Shown: positions 1-7,522 of the stretch, piece after piece
Layout of the letters: each line of letters opens with the position of its first letter
How positions within the stretch are numbered: the stretch's first letter is position 1
Source: an uncultured Acidobacteriota bacterium
Lineage (GTDB): Bacteria > Acidobacteriota > Polarisedimenticolia > Polarisedimenticolales > Polarisedimenticolaceae
Direction of reading: 5' to 3'
Length of the DNA stretch: 35,024 bases
Assembly (NCBI GenBank): GCA_945787955.1
Contig: CALZKF010000007.1
Location: 12,057-47,080 of the forward strand
Translations under genes and position numbers: made by a program
The notes under the pieces: generated by a model
The model's database searches: none
Told to the model about the DNA's origin: nothing
The model's input: the letters and a program-made list of their open reading frames with translations, nothing else

Positions 1-684
1 GCGGTCCAGCGCTGCAACCTGGAACACCACCGGGGATATGGGGTAGTGCGCCAGGGTCCGGCTCGGCGTCCGTTCCCCGGGCTCCACGATCACCGGCACA
101 TCCAGGCTGTCGAACAGACTCTCCCGCGTATTGCGGTCACCCGGCAGGGTCTCGAAGCGTCGGATCAGGAAGCCGGCGTCCCCTTCCATCGGGCCTTTCA
201 ACCGGGCCAGCCACACTTTTGCCGACCGGTCCACCAGGTCGAGAGCCGGCGTTTCGGAATACGGCAGGAGCAACGGCAGGACCTGTTCCACGAGACGCTT
301 CGGTCCCTCCGGCTTCCACCACGACCAGTCCACATGGAGATTGGCGGGCCATTTCTTCGCCAGCCAGCGGGCGGTGGGCCAGAAGAACGGGAACTGGATC
401 TCGGTGCCGGCGATGGCTGTCTGCCCCAGGTACCGGCGGAACCTTTTCAGGTCACTGCGCCGCGAGAATCCGGTCAGCATCGTCTCGACCTGGGCCAGGA
501 CCTCTCGGTTGTCCGGGTAGGCCCGTGCAAAGCAGAGGCACTCGTGAAGCCGCTCCACGTCTTCCGGTTCCGGCAGGCGGCGGCTATCCAGCTTGACCAG
601 CAGCTCCAGTCGCCTGTCGGCCACATCCCCGCCATGGACGGTCTTGATCCGTTCCAGGTCGTTCAGGATTTCAAGCGCTTTCAC
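1..684 (-). CDS. Unrecognised protein, N-terminal 228 residues (C-terminus beyond window)
   Basis: An open minus-strand frame runs without a stop from a GTG at 684 to the left edge. The stop codon of the cytochrome gene lies 2 nt upstream, so it is probably the next gene of the same operon. The protein is soluble-looking, with no signal peptide or membrane segment. It has an acidic/basic helical N-terminus (KALEILNDLERIKTV), a segment LHECLCFARAYPD, a Trp-rich patch (FFWPTARWLAKKW, then VDWSWWKPEG) and a later segment VIVEPGERTPSRTLAHYP. I do not recognise the family. The GTG start is chosen because it gives the usual tight spacing; its ribosome site is weak. An in-frame ATG at 753 would add 23 Arg/Gly/Ala-rich residues that look like out-of-frame cytochrome sequence, so I prefer 684. 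Confidence 0.6.
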   Translation of the reverse strand, partial: MKALEILNDLERIKTVHGGDVADRRLELLVKLDSRRLPEPEDVERLHECLCFARAYPDNREVLAQVETMLTGFSRRSDLKRFRRYLGQTAIAGTEIQFPFFWPTARWLAKKWPANLHVDWSWWKPEGPKRLVEQVLPLLLPYSETPALDLVDRSAKVWLARLKGPMEGDAGFLIRRFETLPGDRNTRESLFDSLDVPVIVEPGERTPSRTLAHYPISPVVFQVAALDR

Positions 685-686
685 CT

Positions 687-1265
687 TCAGGATGCCGGCT
701 TGTGCTCGTGAGCCGCTTCCAGCATGCCGTCGTCCCAGTCGTCGGTGTGGCATTTTTGGCAGAATCCCGCTGCCGGGAGCACCAGGCCTGCGGCGACGGC
801 CTGATCCCGGTCCTTCATGATCGACATCTTCTTGTATTCGCTTCCCGGGCCGTGGCAGGACTCGCAATCCAGAACCGGATCCAATTCCGCGTGGGCGGTC
901 CCGGACCAGGAAGCATGCTGGATCTTGTGACAGACCTTGCACTTGGCGTCGCCGATGCGGGTCAGACCCGGCTTAGTCGCGGCGACCTCAATTCGTGCTG
1001 CGGCATCGGCAACAACCTCGGCCGCGGCGGCCGGCGGAGGCGTTGGTGCCGGCGTCGGCGCCGGCGTCGGGGCCTCAGGCGACTCTGCCACCGGTGCATC
1101 CACGACAGTTTCAGTCGGTTCGACGGCAGCTTCGTTCTCCACCTTCTCAATGACGGGAGCGTCCGGCTCCGCAACTTCCGGCTCGTCCGCTTCTTTCGCC
1201 GCGCAGGCGGCGGCGAGGACCATGAGACCTGCAACGAGGATCAACAACAGGGATTTCTTCATCAT
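687..1265 (-). CDS. Three-haem c-type cytochrome lipoprotein (cytochrome c554-like)
   Basis: The mature protein carries three CXXCH haem-binding motifs: CKVCH (about residue 109), CESCH (134) and CQKCH (169). Around the first two are HASWSGTAHA and CHGPGSEY, the pattern of cytochrome c554/c-prime type multihaem domains, so it is probably an electron carrier on the outer face of a membrane. The N-terminus is a hydrophobic signal ending AAAC, a slightly atypical lipobox, which suggests a lipoprotein. A Pro/Ala-rich linker of about 45 residues (repeated PTPA) separates the anchor from the haem domain. The start is the ATG at 1265, with GAGGAG 5 nt upstream, 2 nt after the stop of the DUF4197 gene. 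An upstream in-frame start at 1289 would lie inside the preceding gene. The redox partner is unknown. Confidence 0.85.
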   Translation of the reverse strand: MMKKSLLLILVAGLMVLAAACAAKEADEPEVAEPDAPVIEKVENEAAVEPTETVVDAPVAESPEAPTPAPTPAPTPPPAAAAEVVADAAARIEVAATKPGLTRIGDAKCKVCHKIQHASWSGTAHAELDPVLDCESCHGPGSEYKKMSIMKDRDQAVAAGLVLPAAGFCQKCHTDDWDDGMLEAAHEHKPAS

Positions 1266-1267
1266 TC

Positions 1268-1993
1268 TCACTCCTCTCGTCCAAACCACTTTCGCAGAAG
1301 TTCGGTAGTACGGGCCACAGGATCGGTGCGAATGCGCTCCTCCTCCCGGGCCAGCATCAGGAACAGACCGTCCAGCGCCTGGCCGGTCACATAGTCGTTC
1401 AGATCGATTACCGGTCGGCTCACCAGCGGCAGATCATCGACCTTCCGCATCAGGTCGTTGAACGACCGTGTCGCCCCCACCGATTCCAGTTTGTCGTCGA
1501 CTATCGGCCGGAACATCCGCTCCAGTTCCGGTCCGGCGGAACCGCGGAAGTAATCTGTTGCCTCGTGGCCGTTCCCGCGCAGGATCGTCATGGCGTCCTC
1601 GAAGGTCATCCGCCGCACCGCGTCCAGGAATACATCTTTCGCCACCGGCGCCGCCGCTTCCGCCGCCCGGTTCAGGCTGGTTGTGAACTCGTCCACCATC
1701 CGGTCCGCGCCGACGAGGCGCAGGGCCTTTTCAACATTCTCCAGTTTTTGCGGCACCGGGATCTTGATGTCCGGGTTTCCCAGGTAGCCGTCCAGCCGGC
1801 CCACCGAACCGACCGCCCGGTCGGTGCCGACCCTTAGCGCCTCCCGCAGACCGTCGGACGGCGAGGTGGATGGGGTGGTCTCCAACTTGTCCAGTTCGGC
1901 GAGGAGTTCGGCGCACCCGGTGAGTGCAACCATCAGGAACAGGAGAACGGCAGCTGCGAGCCACCTGTTATTTTCTTTATGTACTTTCGTCAT
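1268..1993 (-). CDS. DUF4197 domain lipoprotein
   Basis: This is a 241-residue protein with a basic N-terminus, a hydrophobic stretch (AAAVLLFLMVAL) and a clear lipobox LTGC near residue 27, so it should be an acylated envelope lipoprotein. The rest is helical and matches the DUF4197 pattern: DGLREALRVGTDRAV near the start, VAKDVFLDAVRRMTFEDAMTILRG in the middle, and a C-terminal YVTGQALDGLFLMLAREEERIRTDP segment. The molecular function of DUF4197 proteins is not established. The ATG overlaps the stop of the upstream AttH-like gene by 4 nt (ATGA), which implies translational coupling and a role linked to the ABC system. Confidence 0.85.
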   Translation of the reverse strand: MTKVHKENNRWLAAAVLLFLMVALTGCAELLAELDKLETTPSTSPSDGLREALRVGTDRAVGSVGRLDGYLGNPDIKIPVPQKLENVEKALRLVGADRMVDEFTTSLNRAAEAAAPVAKDVFLDAVRRMTFEDAMTILRGNGHEATDYFRGSAGPELERMFRPIVDDKLESVGATRSFNDLMRKVDDLPLVSRPVIDLNDYVTGQALDGLFLMLAREEERIRTDPVARTTELLRKWFGREE

Positions 1994-3456
1994 TTCGATC
2001 TCCCGTTCTCTGGAGCCTCCGACCCGCCCATCATACCTTTACCGACAGTCGACGACCCCCGAAACGTTTCGGCGGAGCCTGTCTCCTGCATCGTGAACTC
2101 TTCCCCACCGAGCTTCGCACGCACCGTCCAGACCCCCCGCATCTGCAGCAGATCCATGGCAGGCGCCCGGCCGTCGCCCAGGAACGATGTCCGGGTGCGG
2201 TCAGCACCGGACACCTGAAACTCCATCCGTATCTCCGCATCCGGCCCGCTGCCCCGGACCAGGATACGCTGCGGCGCCTCACCTTCCGCGCCGCCCTGCT
2301 CTTCGATCTTGACATCCCGCAGGAATCGGCGCTCGCCGTCCACTCCCCGAAAAACAAGGACCGGCGGCATCTGATCGGGATCGGCAGCATCTTCCGGCGG
2401 AATCACCCGGCCGTAAAGGAACGACCCCTCCGCGCCGGCGACCTGGCCCCAGCGCCAGGTGACCCCGGCCCAGTAGCCCCAGTTGTGGTCGTGGTATCCC
2501 CTTCCCGCCTGAAGCGGCACGATGACGCCGTCCACGTTCAGAGTCCCCTCCAGGCGACCATCCGAAACCGGCACCACATATCCGGAAACCCAACCATGGG
2601 CACCGTACAGCTGCAAAGGCGGGATGAGCCCTTCGATCCCGCCCTGAATCAATAGGCTTCCTCGCAAGGGACGCGGATCGTTCTCCCGATGGTTCGAACC
2701 GGGGAAGTCCAAAGTGATGCGGTACCCGGTCGCATCGAGACGAACGCTGCAGCCGGCGATATCCAGGTCCGGCGCAGAACGCAGCAGTTCGGTTCCGTCC
2801 AGCATGTCCTCGGCCCACCAGCTTCCTTTCCATTCATCGGTTTCCAGCTGCAGACGGACTCCGGCGGGGCGACGGTCACCCGGTTCACCCTCGCCTACGA
2901 GGAAAGTCAGATAGAACCGGGTATCACCGGCGGTTCCGTTGAAGTACAACCATTCGGCCCAGGATCCTTGCCAGCGGGATTCCGCCGGGTGTTCGTGGAA
3001 GCGATCCGACTCCCTGAGAATCCATTCCAGGTCCGGGTTCAACCATGGGTCGTCCTGGGGGCCATCGGCCCAGAGCGCCTGGTCGCCGGTCTCCGGATCC
3101 CCCAGCGCCTGCTCCAGACTCGGAATACCACCCCTTGCTACGACCCGCAGCGGTCCGCCCTGTTGCCGCACGACATGGAACAGTCCGCCTGCCCTCGGGG
3201 AGGCCACCGCAATCCCTTCACTGGCGCGCAGAGGTCCGGCCAGGGCACGCAGGGCATGAGAACCGCGGTCGCCGGCAACTCCTACGAGAACGTCCCCGCC
3301 CCCTGCTAGTTCCGGTGAGCGGGCCTGTTCCAGGATCACCGCTCCGACGCCCAGGAGGCCGGCCATGGCTCCGACTCCAATACCGAATCCACCTGCCAGA
3401 ACCGCGGTTCGCAGCGGGCGGGTCATCAGGGACCTGACGGCCAGACGGATCATCAT
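1990..3456 (-). CDS. AttH/CrtC-like lipocalin-fold protein with FtsX-like N-terminal membrane segment
   Basis: This 488-residue protein is the likely AttH component of an AttEFGH-type ABC system. From about residue 125 it has the fold family shared by AttH and carotenoid 1,2-hydratase (CrtC): Trp/Tyr-rich beta strands (WQGSWAEWLYFNG), and the hallmark GRGYHDHNWGYW near the middle. CrtC hydrates carotenoids. AttH proteins have no settled activity, and no carotenoid genes are nearby, so a lipid-handling role is inferred. The first 60 residues are unusual. SLMTRPLRTAVLAGGFGIGVG plus a hydrophobic stretch reads like the start of an FtsX/MacB permease, followed by a short permease-like segment (GGDVLVGVAG). 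Its start overlaps the ATPase stop by 4 nt. Two adjacent ATGs (3456, 3453) are possible starts. Confidence 0.82.
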   Translation of the reverse strand: MMIRLAVRSLMTRPLRTAVLAGGFGIGVGAMAGLLGVGAVILEQARSPELAGGGDVLVGVAGDRGSHALRALAGPLRASEGIAVASPRAGGLFHVVRQQGGPLRVVARGGIPSLEQALGDPETGDQALWADGPQDDPWLNPDLEWILRESDRFHEHPAESRWQGSWAEWLYFNGTAGDTRFYLTFLVGEGEPGDRRPAGVRLQLETDEWKGSWWAEDMLDGTELLRSAPDLDIAGCSVRLDATGYRITLDFPGSNHRENDPRPLRGSLLIQGGIEGLIPPLQLYGAHGWVSGYVVPVSDGRLEGTLNVDGVIVPLQAGRGYHDHNWGYWAGVTWRWGQVAGAEGSFLYGRVIPPEDAADPDQMPPVLVFRGVDGERRFLRDVKIEEQGGAEGEAPQRILVRGSGPDAEIRMEFQVSGADRTRTSFLGDGRAPAMDLLQMRGVWTVRAKLGGEEFTMQETGSAETFRGSSTVGKGMMGGSEAPENGRSK

Positions 3457-4148
3457 CGATCGACCCCGGGCTCGTGAAGTCGGTGATCCCGGCCTCCAAG
3501 CACCAGTCGGCGATGGGCCGAAGAGGCCAGATTGCGGTCATGGGTGGCGATCAGGACCGTGGTGCCGTCCAGATGGACGCGATGCAGCAGCGCTGCGATC
3601 TGCTCTCCCGTCACCTCGTCCAGCTCCCCGGTCGGTTCATCGGCCAGGACGATACGGGGCCGGTTCGCCAGGGCCCGGGCGATGGCCACCCGCTGCATTT
3701 CGCCCCCGGATAGTTGGGACGGCCTGTGTCCGACCCGGTCGGCGAGTCCGACATAATCCAACAGCTCCAACGTCCGGCGGCGACAATCGCGGCGGATTGC
3801 CCCGGCTTCGAGCTGTGGCAGATCCACGTTTTCCCCGGCGGTCAGCATCGGCAACAGAAAGAAGCGCTGGAACACGAACCCGATGGTAGTCAGCCGCAGC
3901 CTGCTCCGGGCAGCATCGTTCAGGCCTGCAACGTCTACTCCGTCAATCAGGACCTGGCCGGAGGTCGGAGTATCCACACAGCCTAGCAGGTGCAGCAGGG
4001 TCGACTTGCCGCAACCGGATGGCCCGGTGATCGCCACCGACTCACCGGGATCAAGAAGCAGGTCAACTTCCTGAAGCGCCGTCACCGCACCGGACGGCAT
4101 CGGGAAGATCTTCGTCAGGCCGCGGGCTTCCACCACAGGTCGGCTCAT
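3453..4148 (-). CDS. ABC transporter ATP-binding protein, LolD/MacB type (AttE-like)
   Basis: This is a 231-residue cytoplasmic ATPase that should power the adjacent FtsX-type permeases. It has a Walker A GPSGCGKST (residues 42-50), Q-loop FVFQRFFLLP (91-100), signature LSGGE (146-150), Walker B IVLADE (166-171) and an H-loop in LIATHDRNLA. Q-loop and signature spacing fit the LolD/MacB/AttE family, which drives mechanotransmission or lipoprotein/lipid extraction rather than substrate passage through a pore. It overlaps both neighbours by 4 nt (ATGA on each side), so the ATPase, permeases and AttH-like protein should be made together. Confidence 0.93.
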   Translation of the reverse strand: MSRPVVEARGLTKIFPMPSGAVTALQEVDLLLDPGESVAITGPSGCGKSTLLHLLGCVDTPTSGQVLIDGVDVAGLNDAARSRLRLTTIGFVFQRFFLLPMLTAGENVDLPQLEAGAIRRDCRRRTLELLDYVGLADRVGHRPSQLSGGEMQRVAIARALANRPRIVLADEPTGELDEVTGEQIAALLHRVHLDGTTVLIATHDRNLASSAHRRLVLGGRDHRLHEPGVDR

Positions 4149-5347
4149 GTCGTGATCTCCTTCCGCAGAGTGGCGGCGATCGGAAGCCGGGCGGCGATCC
4201 AGGCCGGGTACACCAGCGACAACAGCCCCGTGCCGAGAATCAGGCCGACGAATCGGACCAGGACCCCATGGCGGTAGACGAAGAAGTGTAGCCGGTCGGG
4301 CAGCCCGGGCATGTCATGGAGTATCCCATCCAGAACCACCGCCAGGGCGGCTCCAACAGCCACTGCCAGCACCAGCCCGACAACCACCGTGACCGCCGTC
4401 TCCCACATGAGCATCGCCACGATCCGCCGACGGCGGAACCCCAAAGCTCGCAATCCGGCCACCTCCCCCAGGCGCTGGTTGACGGAGACGGTGAGTAGCG
4501 CAGTCAACAGCAGGAAGGTGAAGAACACGGTAAGGGTCGAGATCACCACGGCGATCTGACGGAAGTACGAGAAGTCGTGCGCCTGGAACTGCTGCACATA
4601 CTGGGCGTTGGAATACGCGTGCAGGTTTGGGAAGCGATCGCGGATCGCCTGCACCGTCTCGATGTCGGCGGATGCCGGCGCGGAAGAGACCATGAGGAAC
4701 GCCGCACGGTCCGGCTTCCGGCCCGCCAGGCCCTCCATGGTGTCCAGATCCATGGCGGCAGACGGGGTATGTCCTTGTTCGAACACGAACTCCACGATCC
4801 CGGTGATCCGGCAACGCTGTGGTGGCGCAGACCAGCGGTCGCGTATCTTCAATCCCCCCAAAAGGAGCTCATCGCCCGGATCAAGGTCAAGCTGCTCCGC
4901 GGCGGCACGGTTGATCACGACAGTTCCACTGGAGGCCGGTTCCCGAGGCAGGTCGTCCCCTTCCAGGACCTTCCAGCCTCCTCGAACCGTTCCCAGGTAA
5001 CCTTGAATCGGCAATGAGATCGCATCCTGATCTTCGGAACCTCGGGCGGCTATGGTTCCCAGCGCCACGGCGGCGACGTCGGCCACATGGTCGAGTTCGT
5101 CGATGTCGGCCACCAGGTCGCGCACCCCTTCAAGATACGGCCCCATTCCCGGAAGCGCCTCGGTGGCAGTGACCCGAACATCGAATCCGGTGCTGTCCAG
5201 GAGATCCCGGAATGAGGTCGCCAACCCGCCGGCCAGGAGCAGCATATCGAACAGCAGCGCCGCCACCGCCGCCACACCGAACACGCCGAGCACCGCCCGC
5301 GCCGGCTGGCGCAGCAGGGTCCGCCAGGCCAGGATCGCCAGTGTCAT
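4145..5347 (-). CDS. FtsX/MacB-type ABC permease (full-length, AttF/G-like)
   Basis: This 400-residue integral membrane protein has the four-helix FtsX/MacB layout. There is an N-terminal helix (RTLLRQPARAVLGVFGVAAVAALLF), then about 220 residues of periplasmic MacB_PCD-like domain (containing GTVVINRAAAEQL and DPGDELLLGG). Three C-terminal helices surround the conserved VNQRLGEVAGLRALGFRRRRI segment. It should pair with the shorter upstream permease and the LolD-like ATPase. The ATG at 5347 is chosen because it overlaps the upstream stop by 4 nt. An open extension upstream to 5497 would lie inside the preceding gene and has no permease character. Confidence 0.9.
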   Translation of the reverse strand: MTLAILAWRTLLRQPARAVLGVFGVAAVAALLFDMLLLAGGLATSFRDLLDSTGFDVRVTATEALPGMGPYLEGVRDLVADIDELDHVADVAAVALGTIAARGSEDQDAISLPIQGYLGTVRGGWKVLEGDDLPREPASSGTVVINRAAAEQLDLDPGDELLLGGLKIRDRWSAPPQRCRITGIVEFVFEQGHTPSAAMDLDTMEGLAGRKPDRAAFLMVSSAPASADIETVQAIRDRFPNLHAYSNAQYVQQFQAHDFSYFRQIAVVISTLTVFFTFLLLTALLTVSVNQRLGEVAGLRALGFRRRRIVAMLMWETAVTVVVGLVLAVAVGAALAVVLDGILHDMPGLPDRLHFFVYRHGVLVRFVGLILGTGLLSLVYPAWIAARLPIAATLRKEITT

Positions 5348-6210
5348 CGCTGTACCATGCTCAGGGGATCCTGGCGCAGAATCGACCAGGAGGCAGCCAG
5401 GCCTGCAACGACACCCAGCGGGATCGACAGGGCCAGGCATTTCGCGGCCAGGAGCGGAGTGATCTGCACGAACACCAGCGCCGTGTCGTATTTCCATTGG
5501 AAGAAACGGTTGATCGATCCCTGGGCCGCGGCAGCCAGCACGATGCCGAACAATGCGCCGGGAACGGCGATCAGAACCCCCTCTACCAGAACCTCGCCGA
5601 GGATGCGGCTTCGCCGGACTCCCAGGATCCGCAGGATGCCGGCCGTCTCACGCCGCTCCTCGGCCCGCATGACCATCAACGCCAGCAGGAACGCGCAGCT
5701 CCCCATGAGGGCGATAACGGCGATGGCCAGGTGGAATCGTTCCAGGACCGCAAATACGTCGATGTCGCCTCCCGCTCCCCTGGCCGGCCTGGCGTACAGG
5801 AACGGGTCCTGATTCAACTGATCCGCAACCTCACCGGCCCGGTCGGGATCGACCAGGCCGACGTTGATGTACTGGGCGTAGCGGCTCGGTTCGTCTCCAT
5901 CGGAAGACTGTTCACGATCCAGCAGGTCCTGGAGGTGCATCCTGATCTCGTAGCGCTTCCGGGTGATCTTGATCGGGTCCGGGATCGGCTCGTAGATGCC
6001 GACAATGCGATACGGCCAGGGGTCGGAACCGTCGCGGGTCCGTGCAAGCCGAATCGGATCTCCGGCCGCCAGATCCAGCGCTTCCGCCAATGGCCGGGAG
6101 ACAAGGATGTCCCCCCTGGAAGCGCCCTCCACCTCAACGCCGGAAATCGGCAGGAAAACGCCAAGCAGGAAAGCCGCAAGCACAAGTACCTTGACATCTC
6201 GCCGGATCAT
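5344..6210 (-). CDS. FtsX-type ABC permease with shortened extracytoplasmic domain
   Basis: This 288-residue membrane protein has a C-terminal FtsX domain with three helices and the conserved RAEERRETAGILRILGVRRSRI loop. The N-terminus is one hydrophobic segment (VKVLVLAAFLLGVFLPISG). It passes almost directly into GDILVSRPLAEALDLAAGD, a motif that normally sits in the second half of the MacB periplasmic domain. About 100-150 residues usual for the family are therefore missing, by comparison with its 400-residue partner. It may work only as a heterodimer. The start at 6210 gives a 4-nt ATGA overlap with the radical SAM gene, the rule in this operon; an ATG at 6225 is the alternative. Confidence 0.82.
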   Translation of the reverse strand: MIRRDVKVLVLAAFLLGVFLPISGVEVEGASRGDILVSRPLAEALDLAAGDPIRLARTRDGSDPWPYRIVGIYEPIPDPIKITRKRYEIRMHLQDLLDREQSSDGDEPSRYAQYINVGLVDPDRAGEVADQLNQDPFLYARPARGAGGDIDVFAVLERFHLAIAVIALMGSCAFLLALMVMRAEERRETAGILRILGVRRSRILGEVLVEGVLIAVPGALFGIVLAAAAQGSINRFFQWKYDTALVFVQITPLLAAKCLALSIPLGVVAGLAASWSILRQDPLSMVQR

Positions 6211-7085
6211 AACCCTCGTGACCATTCCGGACGGAAAGGCGCATGCTCCGGATCATTCAGCACATCATCCAGGGCCTGCACCATGCGGTCCCTGTCCTTG
6301 GGAAGCGTGCCGGCCAGAGCCAGGTAGTTGCTGGCATGGTTGGAGCGGAAAATGCTGCCGGTCAGTTCCAGGCCGGCCAGGAACACCCGGAGCTCCGCCG
6401 CCAGTTCGATCGGGGTCAGGTGCTCGAACTCGCCCTTGTCGTCCAGGTCTCCCAGCGGTGTTCCGGGAACAGGGCTCATAACCAGGGTCGACACGAACCG
6501 GGGCTGGATGGCGTTCACCACCCGGGCCGAGGCTTCGGCGTGGCGCCGGGAGCCTGCACGTCCTGCAGCGCCCAGCAGGATCATGGTGGAGAGGCGCACT
6601 CCGGACTCGTTAACCTTTCGGCCGCATGCGATCATCTCGGATGCGGTCACACCTTTCTTCATGTCCAGCAGCGCCGCGTCGTCGCCGGACTCGATCCCCA
6701 GGTAGTACAGGCCGAGGCCGGCCTCCCGGAGAGAGCGCATCTCCTCCACGGTGCGAACCTGGATCGATTGGGGCGAGGCATACGCACTGACCCGCCGCAA
6801 AGCCGGAAAAGCCCGGTTCAGTTCGTCCAGGATCCGGTGCAGGAAGGACGCCTTCGCAACCAGGGCATCGCCGTCGGCCAGAAAGACCTTGCGGACCCCG
6901 GGCACATGATCCCTGGCCCAGGCGATCTCTTCCCTGAGCTCGTCGAAAGGCCGGACCCGGAACTTTTTGTCCCGGTACATGGCGCAGAAGGTGCACTCGT
7001 TGTAACTGCAACCGATGGTGGCCTGCAGAATCAGGCTGTCTGCCTCCGAAGGCGGGCGATACATCTGGCCCTCGTAACGGATCAC
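6207..7085 (-). CDS. Radical SAM protein (CX4CX2C cluster motif)
   Basis: This is a 292-residue cytoplasmic iron-sulfur enzyme expected to cleave S-adenosylmethionine. The 4Fe-4S ligands are C26, C31 and C34 in GCSYNECTFCAMY. CX4CX2C spacing, rather than CX3CX2C, is usual for a broad group of uncharacterised radical SAM proteins with this signature. Downstream are a GD-type segment (VFLADGDAL), the SAM-contacting GIESGDD and a strand LSTMILLGAAG. No B12-binding or extra cluster domain is visible, and the substrate cannot be inferred. It overlaps the thioesterase upstream by 4 nt and the first permease downstream by 4 nt, so it is expressed with the lipid/ABC genes. Confidence 0.88.
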   Translation of the reverse strand: MIRYEGQMYRPPSEADSLILQATIGCSYNECTFCAMYRDKKFRVRPFDELREEIAWARDHVPGVRKVFLADGDALVAKASFLHRILDELNRAFPALRRVSAYASPQSIQVRTVEEMRSLREAGLGLYYLGIESGDDAALLDMKKGVTASEMIACGRKVNESGVRLSTMILLGAAGRAGSRRHAEASARVVNAIQPRFVSTLVMSPVPGTPLGDLDDKGEFEHLTPIELAAELRVFLAGLELTGSIFRSNHASNYLALAGTLPKDRDRMVQALDDVLNDPEHAPFRPEWSRGL

Positions 7086-7522
7086 TTCGGAAGGTCCTCC
7101 TCGAACGGCCGCCGCCAGTCGTCGGCCAGCGGTACGGTGCAGTGGGCGCCGTAATCGTACTGCACCTGCACCGAATTACCGTCGCAAACCAGGCGTCCGT
7201 CGGACCGGGCCCGGAACTCGTAGGCCAGTTCCCAGGACTTGTTGCCGACCCGGACCGGGCCGCAGTACAGATCCACCACCTCCAGCATCTGCACCGGGGA
7301 GCGGAAGTTCAAGGTGGCCGACGCCATGATGAAGCTGATCTCCCCGGCCGACATCCGTCCGATGCGGTCGACCACGTAGCAAGTGCGAACTTCTTCGAAC
7401 CAGTTCAAGTAAACACCGTTGTTGACATGGCCGACCAGGTCGGTGTCCCGCAGGGTCGCCTCCACGGCGAGATGACCGGGGAACGGCCGGGACGGAGCTG
7501 CAGGCTGTTTCGGATCAGTCAC
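7082..7522 (-). CDS. Hotdog-fold acyl-CoA thioesterase (4HBT/YbgC-like)
   Basis: This 146-residue protein has the single-hotdog thioesterase signature: an aspartate-containing RDTDLVGHVNNGVYLNWFEE near residues 25-44, followed by the long helix and strand pairs of the fold. The Asp in DTDLVGH (D28) corresponds to the catalytic acid of YbgC/4-hydroxybenzoyl-CoA thioesterase relatives. It should hydrolyse an acyl-CoA, or possibly acyl-ACP, in the cytoplasm. It overlaps the enoyl-CoA hydratase gene by 8 nt and the radical SAM gene by 4 nt. The neighbouring hydratase/isomerase makes acyl-CoA more likely as substrate; the acyl chain is unknown. Confidence 0.88.
   Translation of the reverse strand: MTDPKQPAAPSRPFPGHLAVEATLRDTDLVGHVNNGVYLNWFEEVRTCYVVDRIGRMSAGEISFIMASATLNFRSPVQMLEVVDLYCGPVRVGNKSWELAYEFRARSDGRLVCDGNSVQVQYDYGAHCTVPLADDWRRPFEEDLPK

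Noticed and set aside
46-711. Plus-strand open frame of 221 codons at the left edge
   Set aside because: The opposite strand is continuously open, is coupled to the cytochrome gene and gives a more protein-like sequence.
1015-1080. GC-rich near-repeats (GGCGCCGGCGTCGG-like) within the cytochrome gene
   Set aside because: They are explained by the Pro/Ala/Thr-rich linker codons of the lipoprotein, not by a separate DNA repeat.
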